A stretch of DNA of 64,000 bases, taken from positions 1 to 64,000 of the forward strand of contig NZ_SDDV01000008.1 in the NCBI RefSeq assembly GCF_014773545.1, in the 5' to 3' direction. Position numbers and translations under genes: made by a program. Under the pieces are notes generated by a model. That model did no database searches, was not told the DNA's origin, and saw only the letters and a program-made list of their open reading frames with translations. The stretch comes from Hydrogenophaga sp. (GTDB lineage: Bacteria > Pseudomonadota > Gammaproteobacteria > Burkholderiales > Burkholderiaceae_C). Shown here in pieces: positions 30,218 to 39,023 of this stretch; the first letter of the stretch is position 1, and every line of letters begins with the position of its first letter.

Positions 30218-30490
30218 ATGAAAACAACTCTCGTTCTCGCCAGCTTGCTCGCCGCTATCTCCCTGACCGCCTGCGGCCAACAAGAAGCCCCGGTTGCTCC
30301 GGCTCCTGCACCGGTTGAGCCAGCACCAGCACCAGCACCAGCACCTGTTGAGGCTCCTGCCGCTGCTCCGGCTGACGCCGCTGCTCCTACTCCGCTTGAC
30401 GCCGCTGCTGCTGCTGCTGGCGCCGCCGCTGGTGCTGCTGTGGGCGCCGCCGTTGACGCTGCCAAAGAAGCTGTCAAGCCTGCTCAGTAA
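30218..30490 (+). CDS. Small Ala/Pro-rich lipoprotein
   Basis: 90 residues. A signal peptide MKTTLVLASLLAAISLTAC has the lipobox LTAC. The mature part is almost only Ala, Pro, Val and Glu, with PAPAPAPVE repeats encoded by a run of CACCAG-type triplets, and ends in an Ala/Gly stretch with AAVDAAKEAVKPAQ. Probably an outer- or inner-membrane-attached low-complexity lipoprotein; the function is unknown. The start is chosen for the signal peptide. Confidence 0.75.
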   Translation: MKTTLVLASLLAAISLTACGQQEAPVAPAPAPVEPAPAPAPAPVEAPAAAPADAAAPTPLDAAAAAAGAAAGAAVGAAVDAAKEAVKPAQ

Positions 30491-30498
30491 TTGGATTT

Positions 30499-30517
30499 GC
30501 GGGGCCTTTGGTCCCGC
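30499..30517 (+). terminator. Hairpin after the small lipoprotein gene
   Basis: GCGGGGCC-TTT-GGTCCCGC pairs with one G-T wobble, 9 bp after the stop. No T run follows, so termination is uncertain. Confidence 0.4.
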
Positions 30518-30521
30518 GTCC

Positions 30522-31060
30522 ATCGGCATAGGGGGCAGCCATTATCGGCTGCGCCCCTGCCACACCACCCGGCATGCGGGTCCGCACCGGGCGGTTCGGG
30601 AGTTTGAGGTCATGAGAGTCGGGGTAGTCCCATCTGATCGAAGTGAGCGATGGTCAGCACGCTGTTGATCAACTTGGCGCTATTGCGCCACCAGCGCCGG
30701 CTGTTGCCAGCCACCTGGTGTTTGCGCCAACCCGAAGTACGCCCTCCAGCCCAGCAGGTAGGTCCGTAGTTTCTCCACCACTTGCTCCATGCTGCGTCCG
30801 CCCGAGCGGCGCGTGAGTTGGCGGATTCGGGCTTTGAAGTTCTGTAGCGGCTTCTTCGCCACCGCACATTTGACCTCTTGGCCCTTGGCCACCCACAGCG
30901 CATAGCCCAGGAATTTGCGCCCGAAGGCGCTGGCCACCGCACTCTTGGCTTCGTTGATTTGAAGCTTCAAGCCTGCGTACAGCTTCCTGAGCTAGCCCAT
31001 CACCCGCTCGCCGGCCTTGATGCTGCCTACGTAGACGTTGCAGTCGTCAGCGTAGCCTTC
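30522..31060 (-). pseudogene. Broken group II intron with reverse transcriptase/maturase remnant
   Basis: On the minus strand the RT catalytic motif GYADDCNVYVGSIKAGERVM (YADD at 31043-31054) is followed by an in-frame TAG, then KLQINEAKSAVASAFGRKFL and the maturase region EKLRTYLLGWRAYFGLAQTP. About 45 residues are missing and the frame changes before the family ending SRRWWRNSAKLINSV and FDQMGLPRLS (stop at 30610). Everything 5' of YADD is absent. The sequence after the ORF (30522-30609: GAACCGCCCGGTGCGG, a GGGTGGTGTGGCAGGGG stretch and a final CCTATGCCGAT) looks like the intron's 3' RNA end. It cannot be functional. Confidence 0.8.
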
Positions 31061-31101
31061 ATCACACAACCGCCAGATTTACGCCGCCTGACCCTTGACC
31101 A

Positions 31102-31141
31102 CAAAAGCTTTGCGGTTTCTTGCCCGCTCGCCTTGATCGGC
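31102..31141. repeat. 40-bp dispersed repeat, copy 2
   Basis: Matches 16871-16910 at about 37 of 40 positions. It lies in the noncoding stretch 31061-31454 between the intron remnant and bamC, which otherwise holds only the two terminator hairpins listed. Confidence 0.6.
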
Positions 31142-31300
31142 ACCGCCTTCTATCTGGTTCTTGTCCATCGGCTCATGATTTACGCTCCACGCTTCCTTCC
31201 CACACTCGGTCGCCCTCATGCAGTTGCGCTTCACTTCGCTCGCTGTGGTCAGCTCGCGGGAGGACTTGCACCTCCGGGAGTGCGCCCATGCTGGGCGCAC

Positions 31301-31331
31301 AAAAAAAAAACCGCCTTCGGGCGGTTTTTTA
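31301..31331. terminator. Bidirectional intrinsic terminator
   Basis: Ten A residues, then CCGCC-TTCG-GGCGG, then six T residues. The stem with a UUCG tetraloop and flanking A and T tracts can act on both strands. It lies 124 bp past bamC and faces the intron remnant on the other side. Confidence 0.85.
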
Positions 31332-31375
31332 TTGGCTTTTTGCTTGACCCTGGTCGCCGTTGCAGCAAAAGCAGC

Positions 31376-31400
31376 AAAAAACCACTTGCCTGCAAGTGGT
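31376..31400 (-). terminator. Intrinsic terminator of the dapA-bamC transcript
   Basis: ACCACTTG-CCTG-CAAGTGGT is a perfect 8-bp stem followed on the minus strand by TTTTT. It lies 55 bp after the bamC stop. Confidence 0.8.
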
Positions 31401-31454
31401 CGCGCAAGAAATGCCACAGCACCCGGTAGACGAAGCCGCCCACCGGGCCTGCGC

Positions 31455-32600
31455 TCACTTCAAATCATCGGCCAGCAATTGCAGGATGCGCTGGGCATTG
31501 ACTGACGTGGTCGGTTGGCCCTGGGCGTCGAGCACCGACACCGCGGTCTGGTTGTCTGCGCTGCGCACCCACACCCGATAGCTCAAGGGGGCTGCCTGCG
31601 GCGGCGCACGGCCGATCCAACGGCTCAACAGCCCCGGCTGTGTGGGCGCGGTATCTGGCGCAACGTAACGGACAAAGTAGATGCCCTGGTCGCGGTTGCG
31701 ATCTTCCACCGTGAAGCCGGTGCGATCGAGCGAGAGGCCGATGCGGCGCCAGGCGCGGTCGAAATTGTCGGTAAATTGCAGCACCGACACGCCGTTGACG
31801 CTGGCCAGGCGAGCCGGTGCTGGCGCCGGCTCGCCTGCAATCGCAGCCTGCGCCTGCGCCTGTGGAACGCCGAGCGTGAGCATCAGTCGACGCAAGAATT
31901 CGGCTTCCAGTTCGGCATCGGCGGGGCGCGGCTGCCACATAGTCTGATCTTGCTGGGCGCTGGAGAATACCTCGATCATGCCGCGGTGGCTGATGTAGAT
32001 ATCGGTGCCACCGGCGTCGTTTCGCTCAAGCCGGGTGCGAAACTTGTCGCGCTCGGCGGTGGAATACAGGTTCTCGAAGAAGCGGCCGATGGTGCGCCGG
32101 ATGAAGTCCTGCGGAATGTCGGCGCGGTTCTCGGCCCAGCCGGTCTCCATGATGCCCAGCTTTTCCTGCTCGATTTCGAGCGCAAAACCGTGTTCTTGCC
32201 AAAACCCGCGCAGCGGGCCCCAGAGCTGCTCAGGCGGTCGATTGACCACCAGCCAGCGCTGGTTGCCCAAGCGTTCGATGCGCACATCGCCCACAGCGGC
32301 GACTGCGGTTGTCGCGCCGACGGCCTGAGCGGCCGGGGCCATCTGCAGGGCGCTGACGGCGGCACCCGGCACGGTAAAGCGCGAATCGCGGCTGAGCTGG
32401 GTCAAGTCGGGCGGCACATCGAGCGTGCGCGCCGGCGCGGCGCCCCTGTAGTCGATCCGGTCTTCTTGCAGCACCGAGCAGCCGCTGACAGCCACGGCAA
32501 GGGCTGCGAGCACGCTCAGGCGGCCCAGCCTCTGGGCCGATCCGGTGGATGAAGTAGGGGTTGGCGCAGCCTGGAGGGATCGGGTGGTGGGCATGGGCAA
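31455..32600 (-). CDS. bamC: Outer membrane assembly lipoprotein BamC
   Basis: Lipoprotein of the BAM complex (older names NlpB, DapX) that helps insert beta-barrel proteins. 381 residues with a signal sequence ending in the lipobox VSGC. The mature start SVLQEDRIDYRGAAPARTLD is the unstructured segment that binds BamD, followed by VPPDLTQLSRDSRF. Two helix-grip domains follow, the first with WVVNRPPEQLWGPLRGFWQE-like sequence, the second near the C terminus. Located directly downstream of dapA, as in E. coli, with 53 bp between. Confidence 0.92.
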   Translation of the reverse strand: MPMPTTRSLQAAPTPTSSTGSAQRLGRLSVLAALAVAVSGCSVLQEDRIDYRGAAPARTLDVPPDLTQLSRDSRFTVPGAAVSALQMAPAAQAVGATTAVAAVGDVRIERLGNQRWLVVNRPPEQLWGPLRGFWQEHGFALEIEQEKLGIMETGWAENRADIPQDFIRRTIGRFFENLYSTAERDKFRTRLERNDAGGTDIYISHRGMIEVFSSAQQDQTMWQPRPADAELEAEFLRRLMLTLGVPQAQAQAAIAGEPAPAPARLASVNGVSVLQFTDNFDRAWRRIGLSLDRTGFTVEDRNRDQGIYFVRYVAPDTAPTQPGLLSRWIGRAPPQAAPLSYRVWVRSADNQTAVSVLDAQGQPTTSVNAQRILQLLADDLK

Positions 32601-32653
32601 GCTCAGAATGGAGATGGAAAAAGTCGGTCCGGTGAGATGGGAAGCGACTGCGC

Positions 32654-33553
32654 TCAGGTGATCAGTCCACTCTCTCGCAGCGCACTCTCAAGCGCTGCTT
32701 CGTTGGCCAAGGACAGCGGCGTCAGCGGCAGCCGCATGGCCCCGCCACACAGACCCAGCCGGGCCATGGCCCACTTGAGCGGGATCGGGTTGGCCTCGAT
32801 GAAGAGGTTTTTGTGCAGCGGCAGCAAGCGCAACTGAATGTCCATGGCGCGTCTGACGTCGCCAGCCAAGGCCGCCGCGCAGAGTTCGCGCATCAGGTGC
32901 GGCGCGATATTGGCAGTGACGCTGATATTGCCTTGACCACCGCACAGCATCAGCGCCACGGCGGTCGGGTCGTCGCCGGAATAAATGGCAAAGCCTTCCG
33001 GCGCTTCGCGGATCAGCCACTGCGCGCGCTCGATGTTGCCGCTGGCGTCCTTGATGCCGACGATGCCGGGAATCTGCGCCAGCCGCAACGTGGTCTGCAG
33101 CTCCATGTCGGCCACGGTGCGCCCGGGCACGTTGTAGAGCACGATGGGCAAGTCGCCAGTGGCTTCGGCAATTTTCTTGAAATGCTGGTACTGACCCTCC
33201 TGCGTCGGCTTGTTGTAGTAAGGCACGACCTGGAGCTGGCAGTCGGCGCCGACCTTCTGCGCAAAACGCGCCAGCTCTATGGCCTCGGCAGTGGAATTGG
33301 CTCCGCAACCGGCCATGATGGGCACCCGCTGCTTGCCGTGGGTATGGGCTTGCTCGACCGCGACGCGGATGATTTCACAGTGCTCCTGCACCGTCACGGT
33401 GGGCGACTCGCCGGTGGTGCCGACCACCCCAATGCAGTCGGTGCCTTCGGTGATGTGCCAGTCGATCAATTGGCGCAGACTGGCGTAGTCCACGCTGCCG
33501 TCGTCCAGCATCGGGGTGGCCAGGGCAACAATGCTGCCAGTGATGGGTTTCAT
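32654..33553 (-). CDS. dapA: 4-hydroxy-tetrahydrodipicolinate synthase DapA
   Basis: First committed step of lysine and diaminopimelate synthesis: condenses pyruvate with aspartate semialdehyde. 299 residues. [17 protein letters not shown] contains the TTGE site, [12 protein letters not shown] has the catalytic tyrosine, YNVPGRT follows, and the Schiff-base lysine is in [11 protein letters not shown]. Complete. Forms an operon with bamC ending at the terminator near 31376. Confidence 0.97.
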   Translation of the reverse strand: MKPITGSIVALATPMLDDGSVDYASLRQLIDWHITEGTDCIGVVGTTGESPTVTVQEHCEIIRVAVEQAHTHGKQRVPIMAGCGANSTAEAIELARFAQKVGADCQLQVVPYYNKPTQEGQYQHFKKIAEATGDLPIVLYNVPGRTVADMELQTTLRLAQIPGIVGIKDASGNIERAQWLIREAPEGFAIYSGDDPTAVALMLCGGQGNISVTANIAPHLMRELCAAALAGDVRRAMDIQLRLLPLHKNLFIEANPIPLKWAMARLGLCGGAMRLPLTPLSLANEAALESALRESGLIT

Positions 33554-33629
33554 AAGCTAAAAGGCTCGGGTAAAAAAGACCACGCGTCAAGCAAGACCGC
33601 AAGACCAGCAACGCGTCGATACGGGCATT

Positions 33630-34178
33630 CTACTCAGTGGCGTCGAGCGCATAGCGGGCCGGCGCGTCTTGAACAGGTGCACGCAGCGCCACCACACGTT
33701 GCACGAAGCGCGGCGGCTGCTGGCAAAAACCGTCCTCGAAAGCAACTATGCGAAGACCGGCGCAAACCTGTAGCAGTTCCCCGGGTTGCAGCAAAAATTC
33801 AGGCCGCGACGGCCGACCCACGGTCTCATGGCCGGCGCTGAAAGTCTCGTAAATCAGCACGCCAGCCGGCGCCAGACTGGCTGTAAGCCGGGGCAGCAAG
33901 GGGCGCCAGAGGTAGTTGGTCACCAGCACCGCATCGAACAACTCGTCCGCAAATGGCCAGGGCCCGTTTTCCAGATCGGCCAAGACCAGGCGAGCGAGCC
34001 CCTGCAATGCCGCCAGGGCCTGGGGGGATCGGTCGACGCCGGTGACGACATGACCTTGCTGCGCCAGCCAGCGCAGGTGTCGGCCATGTCCACAGGCCAC
34101 ATCGAGCACAGACCCCCCGGGACGCAGCAGATGCGCCCAGCGCCGCAGCCAGGGTGAAACCGGTTCGCTGCCGTGCAT
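33630..34178 (-). CDS. Class I SAM-dependent methyltransferase
   Basis: 182 residues from the ATG at 34178. Motif I VLDVACGHGRHLRWLAQQG and the acidic GVDRSPQALAAL loop show SAM binding. LADLENGPWPF and VTNYLWRPLLPRL complete the Rossmann core of the small methyltransferases related to TehB or UbiE. The substrate is unknown. Its ATG overlaps the stop of the preceding 42-residue membrane gene (TGATG). An in-frame ATG three codons upstream is also possible. Last gene of the MFS/small protein/methyltransferase operon. Confidence 0.85.
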   Translation of the reverse strand: MHGSEPVSPWLRRWAHLLRPGGSVLDVACGHGRHLRWLAQQGHVVTGVDRSPQALAALQGLARLVLADLENGPWPFADELFDAVLVTNYLWRPLLPRLTASLAPAGVLIYETFSAGHETVGRPSRPEFLLQPGELLQVCAGLRIVAFEDGFCQQPPRFVQRVVALRAPVQDAPARYALDATE

Positions 34179-34306
34179 CAAAAACAAGCCCAGTTCAGGT
34201 TGGCCAGACGCAGCAAAAAGTCGGGTTGACGGTAAAGCTCAAAGGTGGCCAGCAGCAGCACGCTCACGCCGCTCCAGCACAAGGCGGTGCGCAGCCAGGG
34301 TTTCAC
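34178..34306 (-). CDS. Very small membrane protein
   Basis: 42 residues from a GTG start: MKPWLRTALCWSGVSVLLLA, then TFELYRQPDFLLRLANLNWA and a final CF. One membrane helix (about 8-22), then a short periplasmic or cytoplasmic tail with a YRQPDF...LAN.W.CF pattern. The GTG overlaps the TGA of the MFS gene (GTGA) and its own TGA overlaps the methyltransferase ATG, so all three should be translationally coupled. Small proteins with this tail pattern occur next to other genes in Burkholderiales, which suggests it is real; the role is unknown. Confidence 0.7.
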   Translation of the reverse strand: MKPWLRTALCWSGVSVLLLATFELYRQPDFLLRLANLNWACF

Positions 34307-35553
34307 AGCGCCGCCCCTGAGACGCGCTGCGGACCGCGAACAATCGGGGACTCGCGCACCGGCAGGTTGATCAGGGCGGCGAAAACGCCCAGCGCAATCG
34401 CCAGGTACCAGACGATGTCGTAGCTGCCCAGCAGTTCGTACAGCACACCACCGAGCCAAACGCCCATGAAGCTGCCCATCTGGTGACTAAAGAACACAAA
34501 ACCGCTCAGCATGGACAGATGCGCCACACCAAAAATTTGTGCCACCACCGCGTTGGTTGGTGGCACGGTGGAGAGCCACAGCAAGCCCATGACGCTGGCA
34601 AACACATAGACGCTCAGGGGTGAAATCGGAACCAGCAAAAACACGCTGATCGCGAGCGCGCGCGCCAGATAAATGAAAGCCAGAATGTGGCGTTTGGCCC
34701 AGCGCTGCCCCAGCACGCCGGCGGCGTAGGTGCCGAACACGTTGAACAAACCGATCAAGGCCAGCGCATAACCCGCCACCTGCGGCGACAAGCCATTGTC
34801 CTTCAAATAGCTGGGCAAATGAACACCAATGAAGACGACTTGGAAGCCGCAGACGAAATAACCGGCCATCAACAACTGAAAGCTGCGATAGCGCAGCGCC
34901 TCGCGCAGCGCCTGCAAAATGCTTTGTTCGCGCCGGGGCGCGCTGCTTGCAGCGAAGCCGGGTTCTCGCAAACCCAGCGCCAGCGGACCGATCAGCAGCA
35001 CCAGAACCGCCAGGTAGAGCAAGGCGTCTTGCCAGCCAAAGCTGCTGATCAGCCAGCCCTCGACCGGCACCATCAAAAACTGTCCGAACGAGCCGGCTGC
35101 GGCGGCCACGCCCATGGCCCAGGAACGCTGTTCGGCCGGTATCTGGCGGCCGATCACGCCGTACACCACGGCAAAGGTGGTGCCCGCCTGCGCCGCACCG
35201 ATCAGCACGCCGGCGCTGAGGGCAAACATGATCGAATCGGTCGTCAAGGCCATGCCGACCAGACCGAGCGCGTAGAGCAGCGCGCCGACCAGCAGCACGC
35301 GAAAGGCGCCAAAGCGATCGGCCGCCATGCCAGCAAAAATGCCGAAAATGCCCCAGGACAGGTTTTGCACCGCCAGCGCAAAAGCAAAGGTTTCGCGCGT
35401 CCAGCCGTGTTCCTGGGTGATGGGAAGCAGCCACAGGCCAAAGCCGTGCCGAATACCCATGGAAAGAGCAACCACCGCCGCGCCGCAGACCAGCACCTGA
35501 AGCACAGACAATTTTTGCGGTGATTCGAGCGCCGGGTGTGCGTGTGAAGACAT
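34303..35553 (-). CDS. MFS transporter
   Basis: 416 residues from the ATG at 35553 (MSSHAHPALESPQKLSVLQV), 12 predicted helices. GIRHGFGLWLLPITQEHGWT, WGIFGIFAGMAADRFGAFRV and the loop before helix 7 place it in the oxalate/formate-antiporter-like or monocarboxylate MFS group. A longer frame to 35592 is less likely. The substrate is not evident. First gene of the three-gene overlapping operon. Confidence 0.87.
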   Translation of the reverse strand: MSSHAHPALESPQKLSVLQVLVCGAAVVALSMGIRHGFGLWLLPITQEHGWTRETFAFALAVQNLSWGIFGIFAGMAADRFGAFRVLLVGALLYALGLVGMALTTDSIMFALSAGVLIGAAQAGTTFAVVYGVIGRQIPAEQRSWAMGVAAAAGSFGQFLMVPVEGWLISSFGWQDALLYLAVLVLLIGPLALGLREPGFAASSAPRREQSILQALREALRYRSFQLLMAGYFVCGFQVVFIGVHLPSYLKDNGLSPQVAGYALALIGLFNVFGTYAAGVLGQRWAKRHILAFIYLARALAISVFLLVPISPLSVYVFASVMGLLWLSTVPPTNAVVAQIFGVAHLSMLSGFVFFSHQMGSFMGVWLGGVLYELLGSYDIVWYLAIALGVFAALINLPVRESPIVRGPQRVSGAAL

Positions 35554-35733
35554 GCCGGGACTGTAACGAAAATGGCGCCGTGCTGCTGTCACAAGCGCTT
35601 TTCGTTCCAGCGCAGGCCAACCCTCACCTGCGGCCGCTGTTGCAACAGCAGCTGCGCTCGCGCAGACGAAAACGAGGCAGAGTCCCGCGTTCTTTTGCTG
35701 AGCAGCAGCTCGTCCCTATACTGCCGACCAAAC

Positions 35734-35853
35734 GGGCATGACTTTAAAAGGCGCCCCAAAAAATGAAAGTCCTGCCCGTTCTCCCTCACCCCCAACCCCT
35801 CTCCCGCACGCGGGAGAGGGGAGCGAAGTGAGTCGCGGCCCGACTTTCACGTT
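35734..35853. repeat. Dispersed 120-bp repeat, copy 2
   Basis: Second copy of the element at 10861-10980, in the same orientation. The 12-bp inverted repeat CCCCTCTCCCGC (35796-35807) / GCGGGAGAGGGG (35810-35821) is identical; the first hairpin has one changed base (AAAGTCCTGCCC). It sits upstream of rlmH, between the MFS operon and the rlmH-maf-rng group. The rest of 35554-35924 shows no gene. Confidence 0.85.
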
Positions 35854-35924
35854 AACGCTTGCTGCTTCACTGGGCCGCTGCAAGGGTGCTGCGGGGACGA
35901 TGCCGGGAAAGAAGTGGGTTGAAG

Positions 35925-36392
35925 ATGAAACTGTTGATCGTGGCCGTCGGCCAACGTGTGCCTGACTGGGCGCAGAGCGCGCTGGACGATTACGTCAAAC
36001 GTTTTCCGCCCGATGTGCGGCTGGAGATCAAAACGGTAAAGACCGAGCCACGCGGCAGCAAAACCTTGGGCACGCTGCTGCAGGCCGAGCGCACGCGCAT
36101 CGAGGCCGCGCTGCCACGCGGCTGCCGGGTGGTGGCGCTCGACGAGCGCGGCAGCAGCTTGTGCACCCAGGCGCTGGCGCAGCAACTCAGACAGTGGCAG
36201 TTGGACGGTGACGACGTGGCGTTGGTGCTGGGCGGGCCAGACGGGCTGGAGCCCGCGTTCCGCTGCGCTGCACAACAGCGCATTCGCCTGTCTGACCTGA
36301 CGCTGCCACACGCGCTGGCGCGCGTGCTGCTGGTCGAACAACTCTACCGCGCCTGGTCGATCAACGCCAAGCACCCGTATCACCGAGAATGA
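35925..36392 (+). CDS. rlmH: 23S rRNA (pseudouridine-1915-N3)-methyltransferase RlmH
   Basis: SPOUT methyltransferase acting on 70S ribosomes at pseudouridine 1915. 155 residues, the normal size, from the ATG at 35925 ([20 protein letters not shown]). [17 protein letters not shown], the SAM-binding knot [12 protein letters not shown] and the C terminus [15 protein letters not shown] are all family hallmarks. An open frame further upstream is ignored. The usual upstream neighbour rsfS is not here; a dispersed repeat lies upstream instead. Confidence 0.97.
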   Translation: MKLLIVAVGQRVPDWAQSALDDYVKRFPPDVRLEIKTVKTEPRGSKTLGTLLQAERTRIEAALPRGCRVVALDERGSSLCTQALAQQLRQWQLDGDDVALVLGGPDGLEPAFRCAAQQRIRLSDLTLPHALARVLLVEQLYRAWSINAKHPYHRE

Positions 36393-36419
36393 GCGCCCGG
36401 CCCGCTGGTCCTCCTGATA

Positions 36420-37037
36420 ATGCAGAAAATGATTTATCTCGCCTCGCAAAGCCCGCGCCGCCAGCAGTTGCTCGAACAATGGGGTTTGCCGTATCAATTG
36501 CTGCTGCCCGACGCGCAGGAAGACGTCGAGGCGCTGGAAGCGTTGCAAGCCGGCGAATCGGCCGCCGCCTATGTGCAGCGCGTCACCCGCCTCAAATTGC
36601 AAGCCGCGCTGGCGCGGCAGCAACGGCGCGCGCTGGCGCCGGCGCCGGTGCTGTGCGCCGACACCACGGTGGCGCTGGGGCGGCGCATTTTGGGCAAACC
36701 ACAAGACGCCGCGCAGGCGCGCCAGATGCTGACCGATCTGGCTGGCCAGCGCCACCGGGTGCTGACGGCGGTGGCGCTGGGCCTGCCCGCGACACAGCCA
36801 GCCCAGACTTGGGCCGCGCTATCGGTCTCGTGGGTGCGATTTGCGCCGCTGACGCCGTGCCAGATCGAGTGCTACGTGCAGAGCGGCGAACCCATGGGCA
36901 AGGCCGGAGCCTATGCGATCCAGGGCCGTGCGGCCGTGTGGATCAGCCACATCAGCGGCAGCTATTCGGGCATCATGGGCCTGCCAGCGCACGAGACCGC
37001 GCAGCTTTTGCGTGCCGCAGGCCTGCGCCCGGACTGA
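36420..37037 (+). CDS. Maf-family nucleoside triphosphate pyrophosphatase
   Basis: House-cleaning pyrophosphatase that hydrolyses dTTP, UTP or modified nucleotides. 205 residues, with [20 protein letters not shown] at the N terminus, [16 protein letters not shown] as the catalytic base region, and [20 protein letters not shown] followed by IGLP-like GIMGLPAHE near the end. It best fits the YhdE (dTTP/UTP) group by its place before rng, as in E. coli. Starts 27 bp after rlmH. Confidence 0.92.
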   Translation: MQKMIYLASQSPRRQQLLEQWGLPYQLLLPDAQEDVEALEALQAGESAAAYVQRVTRLKLQAALARQQRRALAPAPVLCADTTVALGRRILGKPQDAAQARQMLTDLAGQRHRVLTAVALGLPATQPAQTWAALSVSWVRFAPLTPCQIECYVQSGEPMGKAGAYAIQGRAAVWISHISGSYSGIMGLPAHETAQLLRAAGLRPD

Positions 37038-37096
37038 CGAACGCCCCCCTTTGTGCGGCCACGCGCAGCCGCACCCACCACAAAACAATCATCCAC

Positions 37097-38677
37097 ATGA
37101 GCCAGGACATCCTGATCAATTGGGCCCCGCACGAAACCCGTGTCGCCGTCATCGAGCAAGGCACAGTACAAGAAGTGCATTTGGAGCGCACGCTGGAGCG
37201 CGGACGGGTGGGCAACATCTACCTGGGCAAGGTGGTGCGTGTGCTGCCGGGCATGCAATCGGCCTTTATCGACATTGGGCTGGACCGGGCAGCGTTTTTG
37301 CACGTGGCCGACCTCATGCCCAGCATTGCCGCCAAGCACGCCGCGCCGCGTGAGCGCAGCCCAGTACCCGGGACGGCTGGCGCCGCGCCGGTGGCCAACC
37401 CGGCCAACCCGGCCGATGTTGCCGTCCATGGCGCCAATGCCCGTGTGCTGGCGCCCAACCCGGTGCTGCCGATCGAGCGCCAGATTTTTGAGGGCCAGGC
37501 GCTGATGGTGCAGGTGCTCAAAGACCCGCTGGGCAGCAAGGGTGCGCGCCTGACGGCGCAAATCAGCATTGCCGGGCGTTTGCTGGTGTTTTTGCCGCAG
37601 GACCAGCATATCGGCGTGTCACAAAAAATTCCATCGGCCCAGCGCGAAGCGCTGCGCCAGCGCCTGCTGAAATTGACACTGCCGCCCGACGGCTCGGCCG
37701 CTAACGGCTTCATTCTGCGCACCAACGCCGAAGATGCCAGCGACGCCGAACTGAGTGAAGACATTGCCTATCTGCGCAAAACCTGGGGCCGCATCAAGGA
37801 CGCGGCAGCGCGTCAGCCGGCTGCGACGCTGCTGCACGAAGACCTGAGCCTAATGCAGCGCGTGCTGCGCGACCTGGTGAGTGCCGATACGCAGTCGATT
37901 CGCGTCGATTCGCGCGAGCAATTCGGACTGCTGCAGGTTTTTGCCACCGAATTCATGCCCGACACCCTGAGCAAGTTGCAACTCCACAACGGTGAGCGGC
38001 CGATTTTTGACCTCTTCAATGTCGATGAAGACATCACGCGCGCGCTCAGCCGTCGGGTCGACCTCAAATCGGGCGCCTATCTGGTGATCGACCAGACCGA
38101 GGCGCTGACCACGGTGGACGTCAACACCGGCGGCTTTGTGGGGGCGCGCAATTTTGACGACACCGTCTTTCGCACCAATCTGGAAGCCGCGCAGGCCATT
38201 GCGCGCCAGTTGCGCCTGCGCAACCTGGGCGGCATCGTGATCGTGGACTTCATCGACATGGTGCGCTCTGAGCACCGCGAAGCCGTACTGACTGAATTTC
38301 GCAAGCAGCTCGCGCGCGACCGCGTCAAGACCATGACCGGCGGCTTCTCGCAACTGGGTCTGCTGGAGATGACGCGCAAACGCACCCGCGAGTCGCTGGC
38401 CCACATGTTGACTGAACCCTGCCCGGCCTGCGCCGGCAAGGGCGCCGTCAAGACCGCGCGCAGCGTCTGCTACGACATCTTGCGCGAAATTTTGCGCGAA
38501 GCGCGTGCCTTCAACCCGCGCGAGTTCCGGGTGCTGGCCACGGCCAAAGTGATCGAACTGTTTCTGGACGAGGAAAGCCAGCATCTGGCGGGCCTGTCAG
38601 ACTTCATCGGCAAGCCGATTTCCTTGCAGGTCGAGAGTTCGATGACGCAGGATCAGTACGACATTGTTCTGATGTGA
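37097..38677 (+). CDS. rng: Ribonuclease G
   Basis: Endoribonuclease for 16S rRNA 5' maturation and mRNA decay. 526 residues. The S1-like domain holds RGRVGNIYLGKVVRVLPGMQ and an Ala/Pro-rich insertion of about 45 residues (near 88-130), then the RNase E/G catalytic core with VDVNTGGFVGARNFDDTVF and GGIVIVDFIDMVRSEHR. The zinc link is CPACAGKG. The ending MTQDQYDIVLM is normal. A second, diverged copy of the last codons (QYDIVLL, stop) is found 3.6 kb downstream at 42287-42310, implying an insertion at this gene's 3' end. The frame extending upstream of 37097 overlaps maf and is not coding. Confidence 0.96.
   Translation: MSQDILINWAPHETRVAVIEQGTVQEVHLERTLERGRVGNIYLGKVVRVLPGMQSAFIDIGLDRAAFLHVADLMPSIAAKHAAPRERSPVPGTAGAAPVANPANPADVAVHGANARVLAPNPVLPIERQIFEGQALMVQVLKDPLGSKGARLTAQISIAGRLLVFLPQDQHIGVSQKIPSAQREALRQRLLKLTLPPDGSAANGFILRTNAEDASDAELSEDIAYLRKTWGRIKDAAARQPAATLLHEDLSLMQRVLRDLVSADTQSIRVDSREQFGLLQVFATEFMPDTLSKLQLHNGERPIFDLFNVDEDITRALSRRVDLKSGAYLVIDQTEALTTVDVNTGGFVGARNFDDTVFRTNLEAAQAIARQLRLRNLGGIVIVDFIDMVRSEHREAVLTEFRKQLARDRVKTMTGGFSQLGLLEMTRKRTRESLAHMLTEPCPACAGKGAVKTARSVCYDILREILREARAFNPREFRVLATAKVIELFLDEESQHLAGLSDFIGKPISLQVESSMTQDQYDIVLM
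38654..38677 (+). repeat. Left copy of 24-bp imperfect direct repeat (end of rng)
   Basis: The last eight codons of rng (QYDIVLM plus stop). The copy at 42287-42310 agrees at 19 of 24 bases and encodes QYDIVLL plus stop. The two bracket the accessory insert. Confidence 0.6.
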
Positions 38678-39023
38678 TGTTTCACGGCGTCTCACGCCGG
38701 CCCACTTGCCACCCGCAACCCCGCATGAATGCTGGCGATTTCGGGTTTCAGCGCCTCTCCAGGGCTCTTGAAGTCCCACCATGTCCGCTGGCCTGTGGCT
38801 ACATGGCCGTGGACTGGGACAGCTTTGTGATGGACAACTCGGGCACCCAAAGCCAGCGCGCGAACACCCGGACGAGTCGGCTTTGACTTTGAGCCTGTGC
38901 GGCAGGAAAAATCTGAACCGAAACCCAATGAGAGCGGAAAAATCAGCCAAAACCGGGATGGGCGGCGATGGCTCACGGATTCAGGTGATATTCTTGCTGC
39001 CACGCAGTCGAAGAAGCGCAGCC
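38678..39023. other. Noncoding left part of the accessory insert
   Basis: 346 bp with no convincing gene on either strand. Open frames here lack recognisable motifs and start signals. It must contain the promoter for the ParD-like gene. No integrase, IS end or tRNA was seen. Confidence 0.5.

Noticed and set aside
30499..30609. Group IIC-type insertion next to a terminator hairpin
   Set aside because: The hairpin lies at the intron's 3' side, not beside its 5' end as IIC introns require, and the 5' end is missing.
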